DNA of 64,000 bases, from positions 1,178,001-1,242,000 of the forward strand of contig LUGG01000009.1 in assembly GCA_001683735.1 (NCBI GenBank). The letters are read 5' to 3'. How positions within the stretch are numbered: position 1 is the first letter of the stretch; each line of letters begins with the position of its first letter. This DNA comes from Grifola frondosa (Eukaryota; Basidiomycota; Agaricomycetes; Polyporales; Grifolaceae). The translations under genes were made by a program, and so were the position numbers. Under the pieces are notes generated by a model. It was not told the DNA's origin, made no database searches, and was given only the letters and a program-made list of their open reading frames with translations. Positions 37,861 through 50,957 of the stretch are shown here, piece after piece.

Positions 37861-40265
37861 ATGTTTTCGAGTCCGACTCCAGCTCCCGGCAGTCGATCTA
37901 TTGCAGCCAACGCTCTACGCAGTGCAGGTCTTATGGACAGGGATGCTCGCATGCGCGATGTCTCTGACAAGCCCGGTGGTCGCAAAGGTTCTTCCAAACA
38001 ACCCAAGACGCGTTCACACCCGCACCGTCCTCGCACCTCAGAACAGATTCTGGGGAAGGACAGCCACAGCTCGTCTAGAACGGTAATTACACGCTCATTT
38101 ACTACTCATCCTCCTCCCAGCAGGACTTCGTCACGCGTGCGCGCCGTGTCGGGTTTCCGCTTTTCCTCCTATATGTGAAAAGCACGAGGCTTACTTGTTC
38201 GTTCATCTCCGGTGTCGTCCCCTCATCATGCTCGCCTCAGCTTGCTGCTCGTATTGCTGTTGGTGACTCTTCCGTACCCCGGGGCGTCATGAAGGGGACG
38301 GTCCTTCGGTCCCGCAGGAATGCCATATCTCTATCATCTATGCCTCGAACGGAGGTAGTGGAACTCTGGAGGCAGTTTGTGAATATACGTTGGAACGCTG
38401 AGGCCAAGTTCCTCAATCTGGAGGTTTGTTCCTTGTGTGCTTCCTGACTTCTTTGCTACTCACTCTACATCTCAGAGGTTGGCCGATGATGAGTTTCTGA
38501 GAAAACATCGGCTTCTCAATCCTATGGCAAGCACTTCCGGAAAAGAGGCCGCAGTTGTGTTCAAGCTCGCCTCACAGCTCGTCCCGGAGGTACGTTCATT
38601 CATTCATCCTAAAATAAGCTTTGTTGACTCGATCTGATGCTGGCTACTCAGGTACAAACTATCTCTCTGGCCCATAATAACATGACTACCGGTGCCAATC
38701 TGACATCCGTGGCACGCTATCTGCCGAAACTTGTCAACTTATCGCTTGAGAATAACAAGCTGCAGCAATGGAGGGACATAGATTACATTTCTGGCAGGAG
38801 AGGGAAGTTGGAGAACCTGCGGGAGCTCATTTTGATTGGAAATCCTGTGCGAGACTTGGAGTACCAAAACAACCGTAGTGATCGTTACAAGAGGTATGCA
38901 AGAGTCCTCGATGTGATGACCGAGAGCTCATGGCAGTATAGTGAAATTACTCGACGGTTTCCAGCGTTGGAGATACTTGATCAGGAACCTGTTACAAGAG
39001 TTGGTTTTGATGCTCCTACCGCTTCGACGTCGACGTCGACTTCGGTCCCGACAACTGCAACGTCGACTGTGTTCCCAAGCATCATGGGACCATCTTTTAT
39101 TGCAGGTGTAGACGGCGCCCTTGTCAGCAATTTCTTCATGCGGTGTGTCGCTTCAACACTCATATTCGCTTGCCCTTGAGTTTACGCATCATGTCTAGCT
39201 ACTTCCCGCTGTTTGACAACCAGCGGGGCGCTCTGCTGGACGTTTACGATCCTGCTGCGACCTTCTCATTCTCTGTCAATACCGCTATTCCCACTCGTGC
39301 ACGGATAGAGGGCTTTCACACCTCAAGAGATATGCCAAACCAGAAGCGGCTCGAGTGGGCTCCATGGCTAAGCGGTGGTTGCGGTGGCTCCCGGAATTTG
39401 GGCAGGATGCACGGAGGCTTGGACAAGATAACGAAGGCGTTGCATATCGGCAGCGAGCAGGCAGTCAAGGCTATGGCGGACCTACCAGCTACGAGACACG
39501 ATGTCGCCGGCCCCCGGAGAAATTCTGTGTAGATGCGTTTCCTGTGGCACAAGGAGATCGAACGACCCTGCTCGTTACGGTTCATGGCCAATTTGCTGAA
39601 CGTACGTCTCACATTTCGTATGAATACGTGTGCGAACTCATCCGAATCGTTGCAGTGCCAGTCGAAGGCATTCGGTCCTTTGATCGATCGTTTGTTTTGG
39701 CCATTGCTCCCGAAGGATCCCGGTATGTGTCTGTCTCTCGTCAGGATTTTAGAGTGCTAATCCGCATAACTATTAGTGCGAAGCTGAATGGATGGGACGT
39801 CGTGATTTTGTCTGACCAGCTGGTCGTCCGGGCGTACTCCAGTCACGAGGCTTGGCGACCCGGTCCGATGCGCGTGCAAGCTGGAGATTCTCTCCCTTCG
39901 CCTCAGCTTTTGGACGCGCTAACCAATTGGGTGAGTATATTCATTCGATCTTGACACTCTGAATGCGCTCCTCCAATCTTTATCTGATGTCGGTTATCTT
40001 TCTTACGTTTTGTCACATACGCAGCCCGAACCTCAAAGGACGTTGATTCTGCAAATATGTCTGCGGACGCGTCTCAACGTCAAGTACGCAGTAGAGTGCC
40101 TCCAGAATAACGGGTGGGACCCAGACCGCGCAGTAGCGAATTTCGAGAGTGTCAAGGTGAGTATTATGCTCTGATTCTCTAAATGGAAGTACTGAGCAGA
40201 TGTTCTGCTTCTAGGGCCAATTGCAAGGCGATGTCTATTTATCACAAGACGCGTTCTTGTCATGA
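37861..40265 (+). CDS. mex67: mRNA export factor Mex67/NXF1 family
   Basis: Carries mature mRNPs through nuclear pores, normally as a heterodimer with Mtr2/NXT1. Order: basic disordered N-terminus ([13 protein letters not shown]), leucine-rich repeats ([44 protein letters not shown]), an NTF2-like domain ([20 protein letters not shown], then [10 protein letters not shown] and [54 protein letters not shown]), and a C-terminal UBA-like/TAP-C domain ([19 protein letters not shown]) that binds FG nucleoporins. About nine introns, GT-AG. A frame break is seen at the C5 run 39,511-39,515: one more C restores continuity from VAGP to EKFCVDAF. Confidence 0.9.
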
Positions 40266-41015
40266 TTGATTCCGCTTGCTTCCCTATGTCACTCATTCCC
40301 ATGCTCGCATCTTCTCCGTTCCCCGCTGAATGTGGCGGCGCCTCGTATTTTTGAACCTTTCTCAACGATTGAACTCATCCTGTATCTACCTCTCTCCCAT
40401 CATCATCCCCAGTGTGTAACCTACAGCACCAGTCGTCGTCGTATCGCTTGCATGCATATATTGTTTATAACAGCACAATCGCCTACCCCTTCCTCTCCCC
40501 GGTTTGATATATCGATATACACATTTAGCAGAATATTCTCATCTGGAACTCTGGCAGTACTTACAATAGTAGCAGAACTTGCCGATTGTTCATTAAGAGG
40601 GTGATCATTGTCCGGATTGTCCGCGCTTGAGATGTTTGTCATGCCGGTCTAGCGCAAACAAATTTTGCCACTGTCACCACTGTCTGTCACTGCCGCAACG
40701 TTTCGCTCGCCTTTGTCAACCTCCCAACCTTTGTTCGGAAATATTGGCTCTCACCGTCTTTCATGTCCGACAGAATGGATGTTTGCTTAACGCCGCCTCG
40801 AGGCCGAGAGATGCAACCCTGTATGGTAAAGATGTCTACCTTCTGATGCCATTCCCCTTGACCTCGTGCACCCCACTGTTCCGAGCATGTAGACGTAACG
40901 GGGAGGTTCATATACAGGGGACATACCCGCTCTTCTACCACATCTTAGAGTTCATCGGAGACCCTTGAGTCTCGGAATACCCCCTGCTGCGTACGAAATT
41001 TTCGAGTGCTACGAT
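40266..41015. other. intergenic, unresolved upstream region
   Basis: Between Mex67 and the ankyrin gene. An open frame of about 113 codons (40,627-40,968) is present but shows no domain I recognise. It could be a missed 5' exon of the ankyrin gene or chance. Confidence 0.35.
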
Positions 41016-44000
41016 ATGACGACCCCGGAGCGCTCCCAACGTCGAAACGAGCGTTCTCAATATGACTTTTCTCTACTGGATGCGGCGGCGAAGGCGGACG
41101 AACAGGCAGTCATGCTCGCTCTTCATTCTGGGGCCCAAGTAAATGCGTCGGACGCTACAGGACGGAGCGTTGTAACATGTGCCATAGCAGGAGACAGGTG
41201 CGAGTATTCAACGTAGCCATCTGCGGTATAGATCTTGCTGATATGTGGTCTGCAGTAGTAATTTGGAGGACATCGACGTGTCTGACGCGTCTTTCTTGTT
41301 GCCGAAGCGCGTGAAGCTGGTGAAAACACTGCTCAGTGACGACTCGATATCGCTGTTCGCATTGAACGCGCCGACGCGGGGCGTGACTCCTCTAGGACTT
41401 GCCGCATGGTTGAACCTGCCCGTAATTGTTCAGATCCTTCTTGAGGATAGCTCGGGTTTGGTGTCTGTTGATGGTATGGACTCGCACGGCGTTACGGCGC
41501 TCATGTGTAAGTCAAATCATGCTTCATGCTGGAATACATACGTTTCTAATCTGCTTGAGCCTTGCGTAGATGCCGCGCGAGATGGCAGAGCACAGGTCGT
41601 TTGTCACTTGGTAAGTCATGTTTGACCTTACTGCTATCGAATGATTTTTTGAGCGGCCTCTAGCTGAATGCAGGCGCGAGGCCTGATCTCAGAGATTCAA
41701 ATTCTCGCACATCCATACAACATTCACTCATTCATCCTCGGATATTGTGGCTATGCGAACGCGCCCTTCAGAGACACAGGATTAGGGAATACATGGTATG
41801 TCCTATCTGTTGCTAGAAAATTGTTCATTCACAGGCTCTGGTAGGCCGGCAACAGGAGACATCTCTGCTCACTCCCGCTACCATACAATGACCGTTTGAT
41901 TGCCTCCACCTCTGATATTACATATGTCCCTGTTGCCCGGTCCGTCTTCTCCCAAAATGAACTCCTGAATTCAACCAGTGTGGTTGTCCGAGCTGTCTGT
42001 ACCTCAGACGTTTCCACCCTTCATACCCTTTTATTCTCGTCCACTTCTATGTCCCTCATTCCTGGACCCGATTCGCCGCCGTCATTGGTGAACCTTCTGG
42101 ATCCCCATGGCTGGGCCCCAATCCACTATTGTGTTTGCGCCGATGAATTATCAATCGAGGTGCTCGATGCACTGTATCGAGCCGGGCAGATATGAGTCTG
42201 TATGCCGCATCTGGACACGGCACTCCTCTCCACTGCCTTGCTCGCAGAGCGAAGAGACCGACTAATGATGATCATGCTCCGCTTCTACACTCCTTTATTC
42301 AACACCTGATACGCGACCTTCGTGCTCCCTTGTCGGCGAAAGATCACAACAAGGAAACTTGCTTGCATGTTGCTGCTGAGCACGGACAGGACATCGGAAT
42401 TTTGGAAGCTTTCCTTCACTGCGACACGAATGGCATCGTACGAGAACTCCGTAACTCCAGAGGGTATGTAGTTATTCCGATGTTCAATTATGTGCTCTAA
42501 CGACGCTCTAGCTTGACTGTGCTGGAAGTAGCAAGGCCTGAATTTCGAGCTGCATTTGGAATGGAGGCCGAACATCTGCGTTCTGTCTCCTCTGCGTCAG
42601 TACGTACAGTGAGGCCATCCACAGGGTCACTCAGATCGACGTCATCCCTCGCACATTCTCATCCCTCTGCCCAAACATCACATGAGCAACGCGTCCATGA
42701 CTCCGACATGGAAGGTTCACTGCTGCCTTACCGCATTCTGAACAACCTTCGGTCTGTCTCTTGGCAGCTTGCAGAGTCGGAATCTCCCGATATCGACTCT
42801 CTTAGATCGTTGTTACATGCAACCACTGAATCGGGCGAGGAGCTCCTCGAACAATTGCGATCCCGGATGCACGATGTAGCAGAAGAGTTGCGCGATGCCC
42901 GTGGCCTATTCAATCAAGTCGATTGCCTTCTCGAGAATGTGGCTCGAGACCTCGAAGACGCCCTCGGCGAGCGACTCGTTGATTACCGAGATAATTGCGA
43001 CCGACCCAGGAGGCGCACTACTGATTCGGCGGGCTCGGAGTCGACTGCTGTGTCATTTGGTGGTCATAGTCTGCTCGACAGAAAATGCCATTCGATGACG
43101 GATCTCAGGGACAGTCACGGCGTGGCACCCGCAGAATTGAAGGATGCTTCTACTTCGACAGCTCCCTCATTTCAAGAGACACACGATACTGCCGATCGTG
43201 GATATCTTGTAGACAAATCTCTCCTCAGTGTGCTGACGCCTCCCTGGGTGAGAGACCTGCAGCGAAAGAAAAGCCGTGGCGAGCTGAGAGTAGCTACCGT
43301 TGAAGATCTCTCGGCCGCGCTCAGTACCGCGTTGGATACGAAGGAGTCCTGCACTCGTGGCCCTGCCAAATTCAAAGCATGGATCCGGAAGTGGATGAAA
43401 TCCGACCCTTCCTGCAAGCTGGAGATGGCCACAGACCTGAATGAAGAGGAATCTGTAGTAGGCAGGGAAACAAAAGATACCTCTATGTCTGCGTCTGTCA
43501 CTCCTGGTCGCAATAGCTCATCCAAAATGGCCGACCATCCTGAGTTGTCGCGAAAGCGCCAGCTTTTGTCTATGTCACGGAGGGTTCTTGTCACCGCAAG
43601 TAGGGATCTTTCTCGTATAGAAGGCTGCATGGACACGGTGAGTTCGCTGTCCCATATCTGTGTTCAGCATGACAACTTATACGCGTGTGTAGGCTGAACA
43701 GTTTTTGGCTCTTGCCGCGCACTCGATATTACAAGCAGAACGGAAGTTGAACCTGGCTATATCAGTAAGTTAAGGCTATATTCCTATAATATCGTTCCAA
43801 CTAATCTTCTCCTAGAATCGCAACGTGGCGCTGGACCGTGCACGATATTTTCTGTCCACACATACCTTGCATTGTCAAACATCCTCTATCGTTTCACGTG
43901 TGGACACTCAAAGTCACGACATTCCGACTCAGCAGATATTTGTTCCTTTTCCGCCTGCCAACCTAAGACCTCCCGGAGATTTGCGGTATTCTGGGCCATC

Positions 44001-44208
44001 GCTATCGGCCCGTTCTTCCATGGTATCACTGTCGTCGACATTGATAGAAGCGGATGACGACGATACACACGTTATTAGGAGGCTCTTGACGCGCAAGATT
44101 GAAGCGCGAACAGATGGCGCGTTTGAAGAGACCGACAAGGCGCTGATCTGGTTGCATGTCGTCCAAGATGTTCTTCGGGGCCTGCGGAGACGGACTCGGA
44201 CATTGTGA
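41016..44208 (+). CDS. ankyrin-repeat protein
   Basis: About 900-1,000 residues. The first half has several ankyrin-type repeats: LDAAAKADEQAVMLALHSGA, GVTPLGLAAWLNLPVIVQIL, GVTALMYAARDGRAQVV, WAPIHYCVCADELSIEVLDA, GTPLHCLA and CLHVAAEHGQDIGILEAFL. The second half is Ser-rich with predicted coiled-coil stretches (LLEQLRSRMHDVAEELRDAR and QAERKLNLAI) and ends in a basic helix. It resembles fungal ankyrin proteins of unknown role; protein binding is likely. ATG at 41,016 is the first in the frame before the first repeat. A frame break at 42,183-42,186: GCCGGGCAGATATGA should read AGADMS with one more G. The rest of the splice chain is consistent, including an acceptor at 41,851 just before AGNRRHL. 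Confidence 0.75.
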
Positions 44209-44477
44209 ACTATACCCACTGGACTGTAGCATATGCTATTGTATGTATTACGTACAATGTAACGTTAGGCGGAATATAGTGTATATGTATGTGCATGTAT
44301 CATCCTTTCCCTGGTATGCTTCCGAAAACTTCTTGATGGACGACTGAGCATAGGGTATATCAATCATATGCGGGGGCCCTAAAGGTTCTGATACGTAACC
44401 TGATATGTATTGCAAAGTAAGCGACAAGTCAGAATGACTGCTTTACAAGGGAGCAGCCAGGCGCGATAGTTGCGGTA

Positions 44478-45982
44478 TCACACCTGGTTTGAGAAACTGC
44501 TCGCCTTGCGTTCCACATCCGATCTGCTGTCCAGCTCCACGCCAGCTTCCACGTCAGCATCCACGTCCGTCTCTCTAAGCTTCGTGATATGAACTTGAAG
44601 ACGACTCATGGGCAGAGACTGGACTCCGTCGTGCCGCGAAGAGTGAATATTGTTGCTTGCGGCGGAGCTCGCCTGCTCACTTCTTTGCCGCTGGGCAGCG
44701 AGACCGACACGGATGATAACCATGTAGAATGTGATGGCAATGATGGGAGTGATCTTTGAGAGGAAGAAATCGCTTTAGATACAACGTGAAAAATCGAAGC
44801 AGGGATCGACAGACCATATCCAAGAGGAGATATTGCCCGTTGGACTTTTGCGTGAAGCATATCAGCGTGGCCAAGAGCGTGACCGAATACAAGGCACCAG
44901 CATCCATGACAACGCGGACGATGGGCATCATGGAACTCTGCCTGAACGCTGATGCGCGACGATCAGCGTCCCAAATCTTGTATGCCAGTAACACTGTTTG
45001 AAGGAATATGGCAAGAGGTAAATTTGTGGTCGGATTGGTACGTTCGTGGACGTACGAGAAACCAGCAGGTTTGTTCCCAAAGTTGATGCGTAGAACGCGG
45101 TGATCCACTGCCCGACACGGACGAGGAACACACTTCCACCATCGCCGATGGGGACGGTTGTTAGTGCCCAGATACCCACTATCGCACACACTAGACTGTG
45201 TATAAATTCCACAAGTAATCGTTTCAAAGCACCATCACTCACCAAGAACGCAAAGCCAACACATAATAGGGAAAATAATGATTTTCCGAGACTGCCAAAC
45301 AACATAACACCGGTAAATCTAGTGCAAAGACCATCAACGTCGAATTTAATATGCCCCAATGAATACGTACGAGGACACCATCTCCAGTCAATGTTTGAGC
45401 AGCATAAAAAATATTTTTAACAACGAATGTGATTTCCCCAGGCTGGGCAAAAAAGGCAGCTGGTCCGCCGGGAAATGTGTCGCGCTGAGTCACCAGCCCA
45501 TCCATGATACGTTTAATATCAATGATCATGTGCTAAAACAAGGAATAATTGGTTCGATACATGCACACGACAGTTTCATGACTCACAGCGGTACTGAACG
45601 CGAGTAGGAGACAAGACACTGTAATCATGCGGTGATTGAGCTGCCGCCCTAACTTTACACTGTTGTATGTCAAGGTGTACATTGTGACACCAAACATGAA
45701 TACCGAGAATCCTGGAACGGGTCAGATTAAGATTGCGCATTGCACAACAATGAACGTACCATAAAGGATGCCCTCCAGTGATGTCGATATGATACCTGAC
45801 TCATCCAGAGGAAGCCCCCATTCCCCATGACTGGAATACCGACGCTCTGATAGAGCAGATTAGTAAATACTGCGATTGTCGAGCACTGACGGGAGTCTTA
45901 TATGTGGGGTGAAGTGGAGAGATCAGGTTGTCGAGGCGACGACCTTGAACCTCTCTGTAATGCGAACATCGGCCTTGCTCAT
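44478..45982 (-). CDS. multipass integral membrane protein (Agaricomycete family)
   Basis: Several exons encode hydrophobic helices: GILYGFSVFMFGVTMYTL, HRMITVSCLLLAF, ITFVVKNIFYAAQTLTGDGV, LVEFIHSLVCAIVGIWAL, ALYSVTLLATLICF and others, about seven in all. A cytosolic tail follows, rich in charged residues (QRQRSEQASSAA to RKASSFSNQV). The motif NIFYAAQTLTGDGVL and a short SNGQY sequence are typical of a family of membrane proteins abundant in Agaricomycetes and of unknown function; some have been likened to G-protein-coupled receptors by topology. The start is uncertain: I used the ATG of MSKADVRITER at 45,982, but its junction to RRYSSHGEWGLPLDESG does not fit perfectly. Confidence 0.65.
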
Positions 45983-46655
45983 TGCGCTACGATCAAGATA
46001 GATCAATATTCCGAGTAAATGGATTTTGCAGGCGGTATATTCGTAAATGTTTCACCTCGTTGCCGTTTAGCTGTGACATTCGCTGAGTTCAAAACACTTC
46101 CTTTTGAACCCGCGACACGGGCGCACTTCACCGCCTTGCTTCTTTCGAGTCTAGACTCCTTAGCAGGACGATTATCTGCAATTCAGGAACATACGACTAC
46201 CAGTTTATGTAGGGGTTCAAACTAGTTGTGTGGGTTAACGCGGTGTTCGTTTGGACACACGTACTACGCACCGATACACCGTTATGCGCAACGATCGAGT
46301 CTAGGAAAGAATCACCGGATAGAAAACGCCATGACACGAACTGCAGTCAAATTAATCTGAACTGCAGCGCGAGCGCACAAACCTACAACGGTGATGTGCT
46401 ATGGCGGATCGTTCTGCTTTTCGACGCAGCAAGCATCGCGAGCATACGCGGTCGAGTCCGCAAAGTAGTCCCTGTCGTTCATGCTCGGGATGAAGTTTGA
46501 ACCAGGCACAAATCTGGCTTGTCCATGTGATCATGCATCCTGATCATGATCAGAAAGTGACAAATTGTAGCCGATATCAGTAAGTACTTACGACGTAGTG
46601 GCAGTCTGTACATCCCTTAAGCTACAGGCATGCCACATCTAAAAACATTAATGTA
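45983..46655. other. intergenic, nothing recognised
   Basis: About 670 bases between the membrane-protein start and the end of the LysM gene. Two short open frames on the plus strand show no domain. A small inverted repeat around TGATCATG...CATGATCA lies near 46,528-46,551. Confidence 0.4.
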
Positions 46656-47873
46656 TTACCAGGACTCATCAATGCTGTCACCACGCCATTGCCACCAGGG
46701 CCTCCTAATATGTTCTTGAGGTTCCGTGCCTTCACAATAAGGAAATTTCGGCAATACCACTTTTCTACCTTCTTGTCTCTCTCTGGCCTCCCATTCATCA
46801 TCGTCGAAGTACTGCTCGATGGCACGTCCCTCTAGACTGCCCACCGCAGTGTCATAGGTGTGTCGATATTTCGGCTGCGAGGTCTTCTCAGTGCTCTCCT
46901 TCAGCTGAATTGGAGCGCCGAGACCGAACGGCGCATCAGCCGGAGTGTCAAGCTCGGCAACAGCGACGTACGCCTGTGCAACATGCCGGTCGACCTCTTT
47001 GGTGAGAGCCTGAAGGCGCGTCTCTGCATGCTCTCTCGCGTGCTTCACTTTACGCTCTTCCTCTGCTGCAATGGCGCTTGGAGATTGGGGCTCCATAGCC
47101 CGCGCAGACAAAGGGAATGTAAGGAATGTACGAGTATGAAGGAGATGAGGGGTTGTGCGAAGCGTGCTTGGAGGTAGACCATTCAGACGGCATAGGACCC
47201 GTCCCTGATGCTGAAGTCAATGCTGGCCGCGATAAATCGAAAACTTCACCGAATTTGGAATGCTTACATCTATCCCAAACCTGAGAGCGATGCCGACGAG
47301 GGTATCATCGGGCTTAATGTAGTATTTCGGGATGTGTGGGTCTCGCGGCTTCCCCTCAGATGTTCCAGAGCTATTGTAAGAGCCATCGACTCGTGTACAG
47401 CTAGAGCCGCTGGAAGATGTGGAAGGCGTGATCGACATTGTTGTGTCTGTAGGTGCAGAATCCAGGCGTGCTCGCATATTACCAGTATCTTCGTCGTCAG
47501 AATCAAATTCTTCATCAATATCGTCTCCAAGTACGAAAACGTCCTCGTCTCGCATTGCGCCATCAACATTGATGTTAACGGCAAGCGAGTCTCCTGTCTG
47601 TGTCTCCTCGCCCGACCAACTCACAAGCGATCGAGCATTTATGACTCCTACTCCACCCAAACAGCGAAGACACGGGTTGTATCGAGCCAAACGAGGGTTC
47701 GCGGTAAGACATTTAGGGCAGATAGGTTGCTTGCAGCATGGCGTCATGAAAATGTCATTCTCAGCTCTGGATGATGACAGATGGACCTTGCGAGGAGGTA
47801 AAGAAGAGGAACACGCCAAGCAGAGAGCAACTACAGGTTGAAACTTCTTGGTTGAATTCGACTGCGAAAGCAT
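46656..47873 (-). CDS. intracellular LysM protein with Cys-rich zinc-finger-like N-terminus
   Basis: About 385 residues in two exons. The N-terminus (residues 15-75) holds pairs of Cys: CLACSS, CCKQPICPKC and CLRC, suggesting a RING-like or zinc-ribbon fold. An acidic Ser/Thr-rich stretch follows, then a LysM fold (KYYIKPDDTLVGIALRFGID, spliced to GRVLCRLNGLPPSTLR and HLLHTRTFLTF), then a helical region and a C-terminal tail. There is no signal peptide, so this is not a chitin-binding effector; eukaryotic intracellular LysM proteins of this kind are poorly understood. ATG at 47,873. Intron about 50-75 nt near 47,205-47,270, GT-AG. It is divergent from the nuclease gene. Confidence 0.75.
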
Positions 47874-48141
47874 CGCTGTCGGGGTGGATGGATGAATCTA
47901 GGATGATAGCCTCAGCTGTTTTACGAATTCCTGAGGCACGTGATAGCCTTCGAATAGATGCACGAGGAGGACGTTTCCGTCACAAGCTGTGGCCACTGGC
48001 AGCTCGGTCTGGTATGCTATATATTCGTGAGCGCTGATCTCGTCGTTGCTTGTCTTTAGAGAGCTCTATTCCGCGAAGTACGATCCATTGGCTTCACTTC
48101 GAGTTGCAACAATCACTGGCAGTCTCCAAGGTTTCAGAAGG

Positions 48142-50657
48142 ATGCCGGGCCACCGTCTTATCGCATATACTGTTCTTGTCATCTCACTGGGTGCCATTGC
48201 GGATGCAGTCAAGATAATTGACATCCAAGGCCCGTCTTTCCAGTCTCCCTTAACAGGTCAAGCCGTTAGAAATGTATCCGGCGTTGTAACCGCAAAGGTC
48301 AGTGCATAAACTATTTGGCGAATGGCTAGGCGTTCTCAACTAAAACTAGGACAAATATGGCATCTGGATACAAGGAGAGCCGTCTGATGATCCCCGTGTT
48401 TCCAATGGACTACGCGTTTACGGCCACTCCATTCTCAAGTCCCTCGCTCTTGGTGACCTCATATCGTTATCTGGAACGGTGGCCGAGTATCGCGCGAAGA
48501 CAAATCTAAATGATCTCTTACTCACCGAACTTGAGAATCCTCACGATATTGCAGTCCTATCGCACAACAACACCGTAGTGCCACTTGTTCTTGGCAAGGA
48601 CAGAACCCCGCCCACCGGGCAACTCTCGTCCGCTGATGTCGGCCCAGAGGGCTGGCTTTCTATCCCAAATAATGTCACTCTATTAGAGTCTCTGAACGCC
48701 ACGCTACGGCCAGACGAGTTCGGCCTTGATTTCTGGGAAAGTCTGGAAGGCCAACTTGTTACGATCGAAGCTCCGGTGGCGACCAATTTTCCGGACAGGT
48801 TCGGTTCAATCTGGGTCTACGGGGATTGGCATGTGTCCGGGAAGAACTCGCGTGGTGGCCTGACTCTCACGTCGTCTGGTTAGCATTTATGCGCCATTTT
48901 GGCTCATTTTATGGAAATTGAGGTATTGCAGATCCGGATGCACCGCCAGATGCTCATCCAGAAACCATTTTACTTGGACGTCCCCTAGATGGCACCAGAA
49001 ATCCGAAGACCGCTGTCGGGACAGCACTCAGTGCAATCACTGGTGTTGTTACATACCAGGTAGGCATTCTATCGCTCGCTTGCGGTCCGTATTCAAAAGA
49101 ACACGTTTCAGTTTGGATCTTACGCTATCCTTCCTCTGACTGCACCAGAAGTCATATCTATTCCGAATTCTTTAGTCGCTCCCTCTTCTTTAGGCGCAAG
49201 ATTCCACCCTTGCGAACTGCACATAGGCGATTACAATGTACGCTCCGCAAATGTGTTGATACGTTTACGTTGTGTTAAATTGGTCCTCGTTTTTGATTAA
49301 GGTGGAAAATATGTCACCTCGTTCTCGACACATTCCACACGTAGCCGATCACATCGCACACTACTTGGGTTTGCCCGACATCATGCTGGTGCAGGAGATC
49401 CAGGACGATTCGGGCGTGAGGAACGATGGCGTCGTGTCTGCGAACAAGACTCTCACAGCCCTGGTCAAGGCTATCGCGCACACGAGCAACGGTCAGGAAT
49501 ATCACTTCATCAACGTCCCGCCAGAGGACAACATGGATGGTGGACAACCGGGCGGAAATATTCGAGTGGCATATCTGTGAGCTGATAAGTCTTGTGAGTT
49601 GTCAGTGAACGGCTCATGTATCCGTACATATGCAGGTGGAATCCTAACAGGGTATCTCTTCTGCCTGGATCGGTGATAGGTAATGCGACTCAAGCCACAG
49701 CAGTCATTGTCGACGACAAAGGAGAGCTCACTATGAGGTACAAATTTGCATGTACGCGTAAGAATCTGGTCTCATGCTTCATACATGCGTAGTCTCAACC
49801 CTGGACGTATTGACCCAACAAATGCCGCCTGGGAAGAGGCCCGAAAGCCGCTCGCAGCTGCATGGCAGACGACCTCAGGCGACCGCTTCTTCACCGTCAA
49901 TGTGCACTTCAGCTCGAAGCGCGGCAGCTCTTCCGCGCAGGGAGATGCACGTCCCCCTGTGAATGGCGCGATTGATCGACGTCTTCAGCAAGTAAACGTC
50001 ACAGCCGTAAGCATCATCGTTCTTTCCCAGTACATGCACTGACACTTGTGCAGACGTTCATCGAGTCACTCCTCGCGCGTGACGCGAACGCGAGTGTCAT
50101 CCTCGCTGGGGACATGAACGAGTATCTCCAGACGCGCGCGGTCTTCCTGCCGCTCGCGGACCTCGTGACGGACATCAACGAGAGCTCGGACGTCGATCCC
50201 GTTGAGCGCTATACGTACGCGTATGACCAGCACGCGCAAGAGATCGACCACATGTTCGTGTCCGACGCGGTGCGCCGTCGCGGGACCGCCGTCGAGCATG
50301 TGCATGTGAACACATGGGCGGCGACTCTGGGCGAGCGCGCCAGCGACCATGACCCGACCGTCGCGAAGGTGTGGGTATGTGACTCCGGTTAGTGGCATTG
50401 TTCTAGTTCATCCGTAAGGAAGCTAATGGATAGGGCTCTGCACATAGATTATGAGGTCGAGACGATGCTGTCTGATGACACGCTAATTGCTGAGGACGCC
50501 ATCGAGCATGAGCCATCTTTAAACGACGACGGAAGGCACTCCGATACTATATGTTATCATGGCCCTCGGCACAGTCCTTGTGTTGTCACTCCCAATTTGT
50601 ATTGGACTCATGTTGGCACTTCGAGCAAACAGGGGATATAGGGCTATCGCAATTTGA
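48142..50657 (+). CDS. secreted/membrane-anchored EEP-family nuclease
   Basis: Endonuclease/exonuclease/phosphatase-type protein of about 600-670 residues. A hydrophobic start (RLIAYTVLVISLGAIA) looks like a signal peptide. An OB-like region follows (GPSFQSPLTGQAVRNVSGVV, DPRVSNGLRVYG), then the nuclease core: DYNVENM, PDIMLVQEIQDDSG (the catalytic QE), VHFSSKRGSSS, ILAGDMNEY (GDxN) and ERASDHDPTVAKV (SDHDP), so all metal and catalytic motifs are present. Several introns, GT-AG. A first stop follows VWVCDSG at 50,392, but a GT donor two bases after the AAG of TVAKV and an acceptor at about 50,433 allow extension through an acidic linker to a hydrophobic anchor (ILYVIMALGTVLVLSLPICI) ending at 50,657; that route needs one base corrected near 50,530. 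Confidence 0.82.
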
Positions 50658-50957
50658 ACTGCCTTTTTGCCAATCCATGTTCGATAGGTCCATGGTATTT
50701 TAACGTTTCACGACGCTATCACGAACCTGTAAATTATTGACGACTGTCGCAGAGGGTTTTGTTGACGAGAAAGCCGTATATCGCGTTTATACTACTGTGG
50801 TTGAGGCGAACATGCAGTAATTATGACTGAGACCCATCGAATGTATCCGTGCTCGCTACAGCTTTCTAGAACCCATGCATCCTGAACGCAACCTAGTAGC
50901 CTCGCTCCCAATATAATAACATTTCATCATTAATATCTGGCACACCGCGCATCGCAT

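Noticed and set aside
41830..41860. A supposed frameshift in the ankyrin gene before LPLPYNDRL
   Set aside because: Using the acceptor ending GCTCTGGTAG at 41,850 instead of the earlier CACAG restores the frame without any indel.
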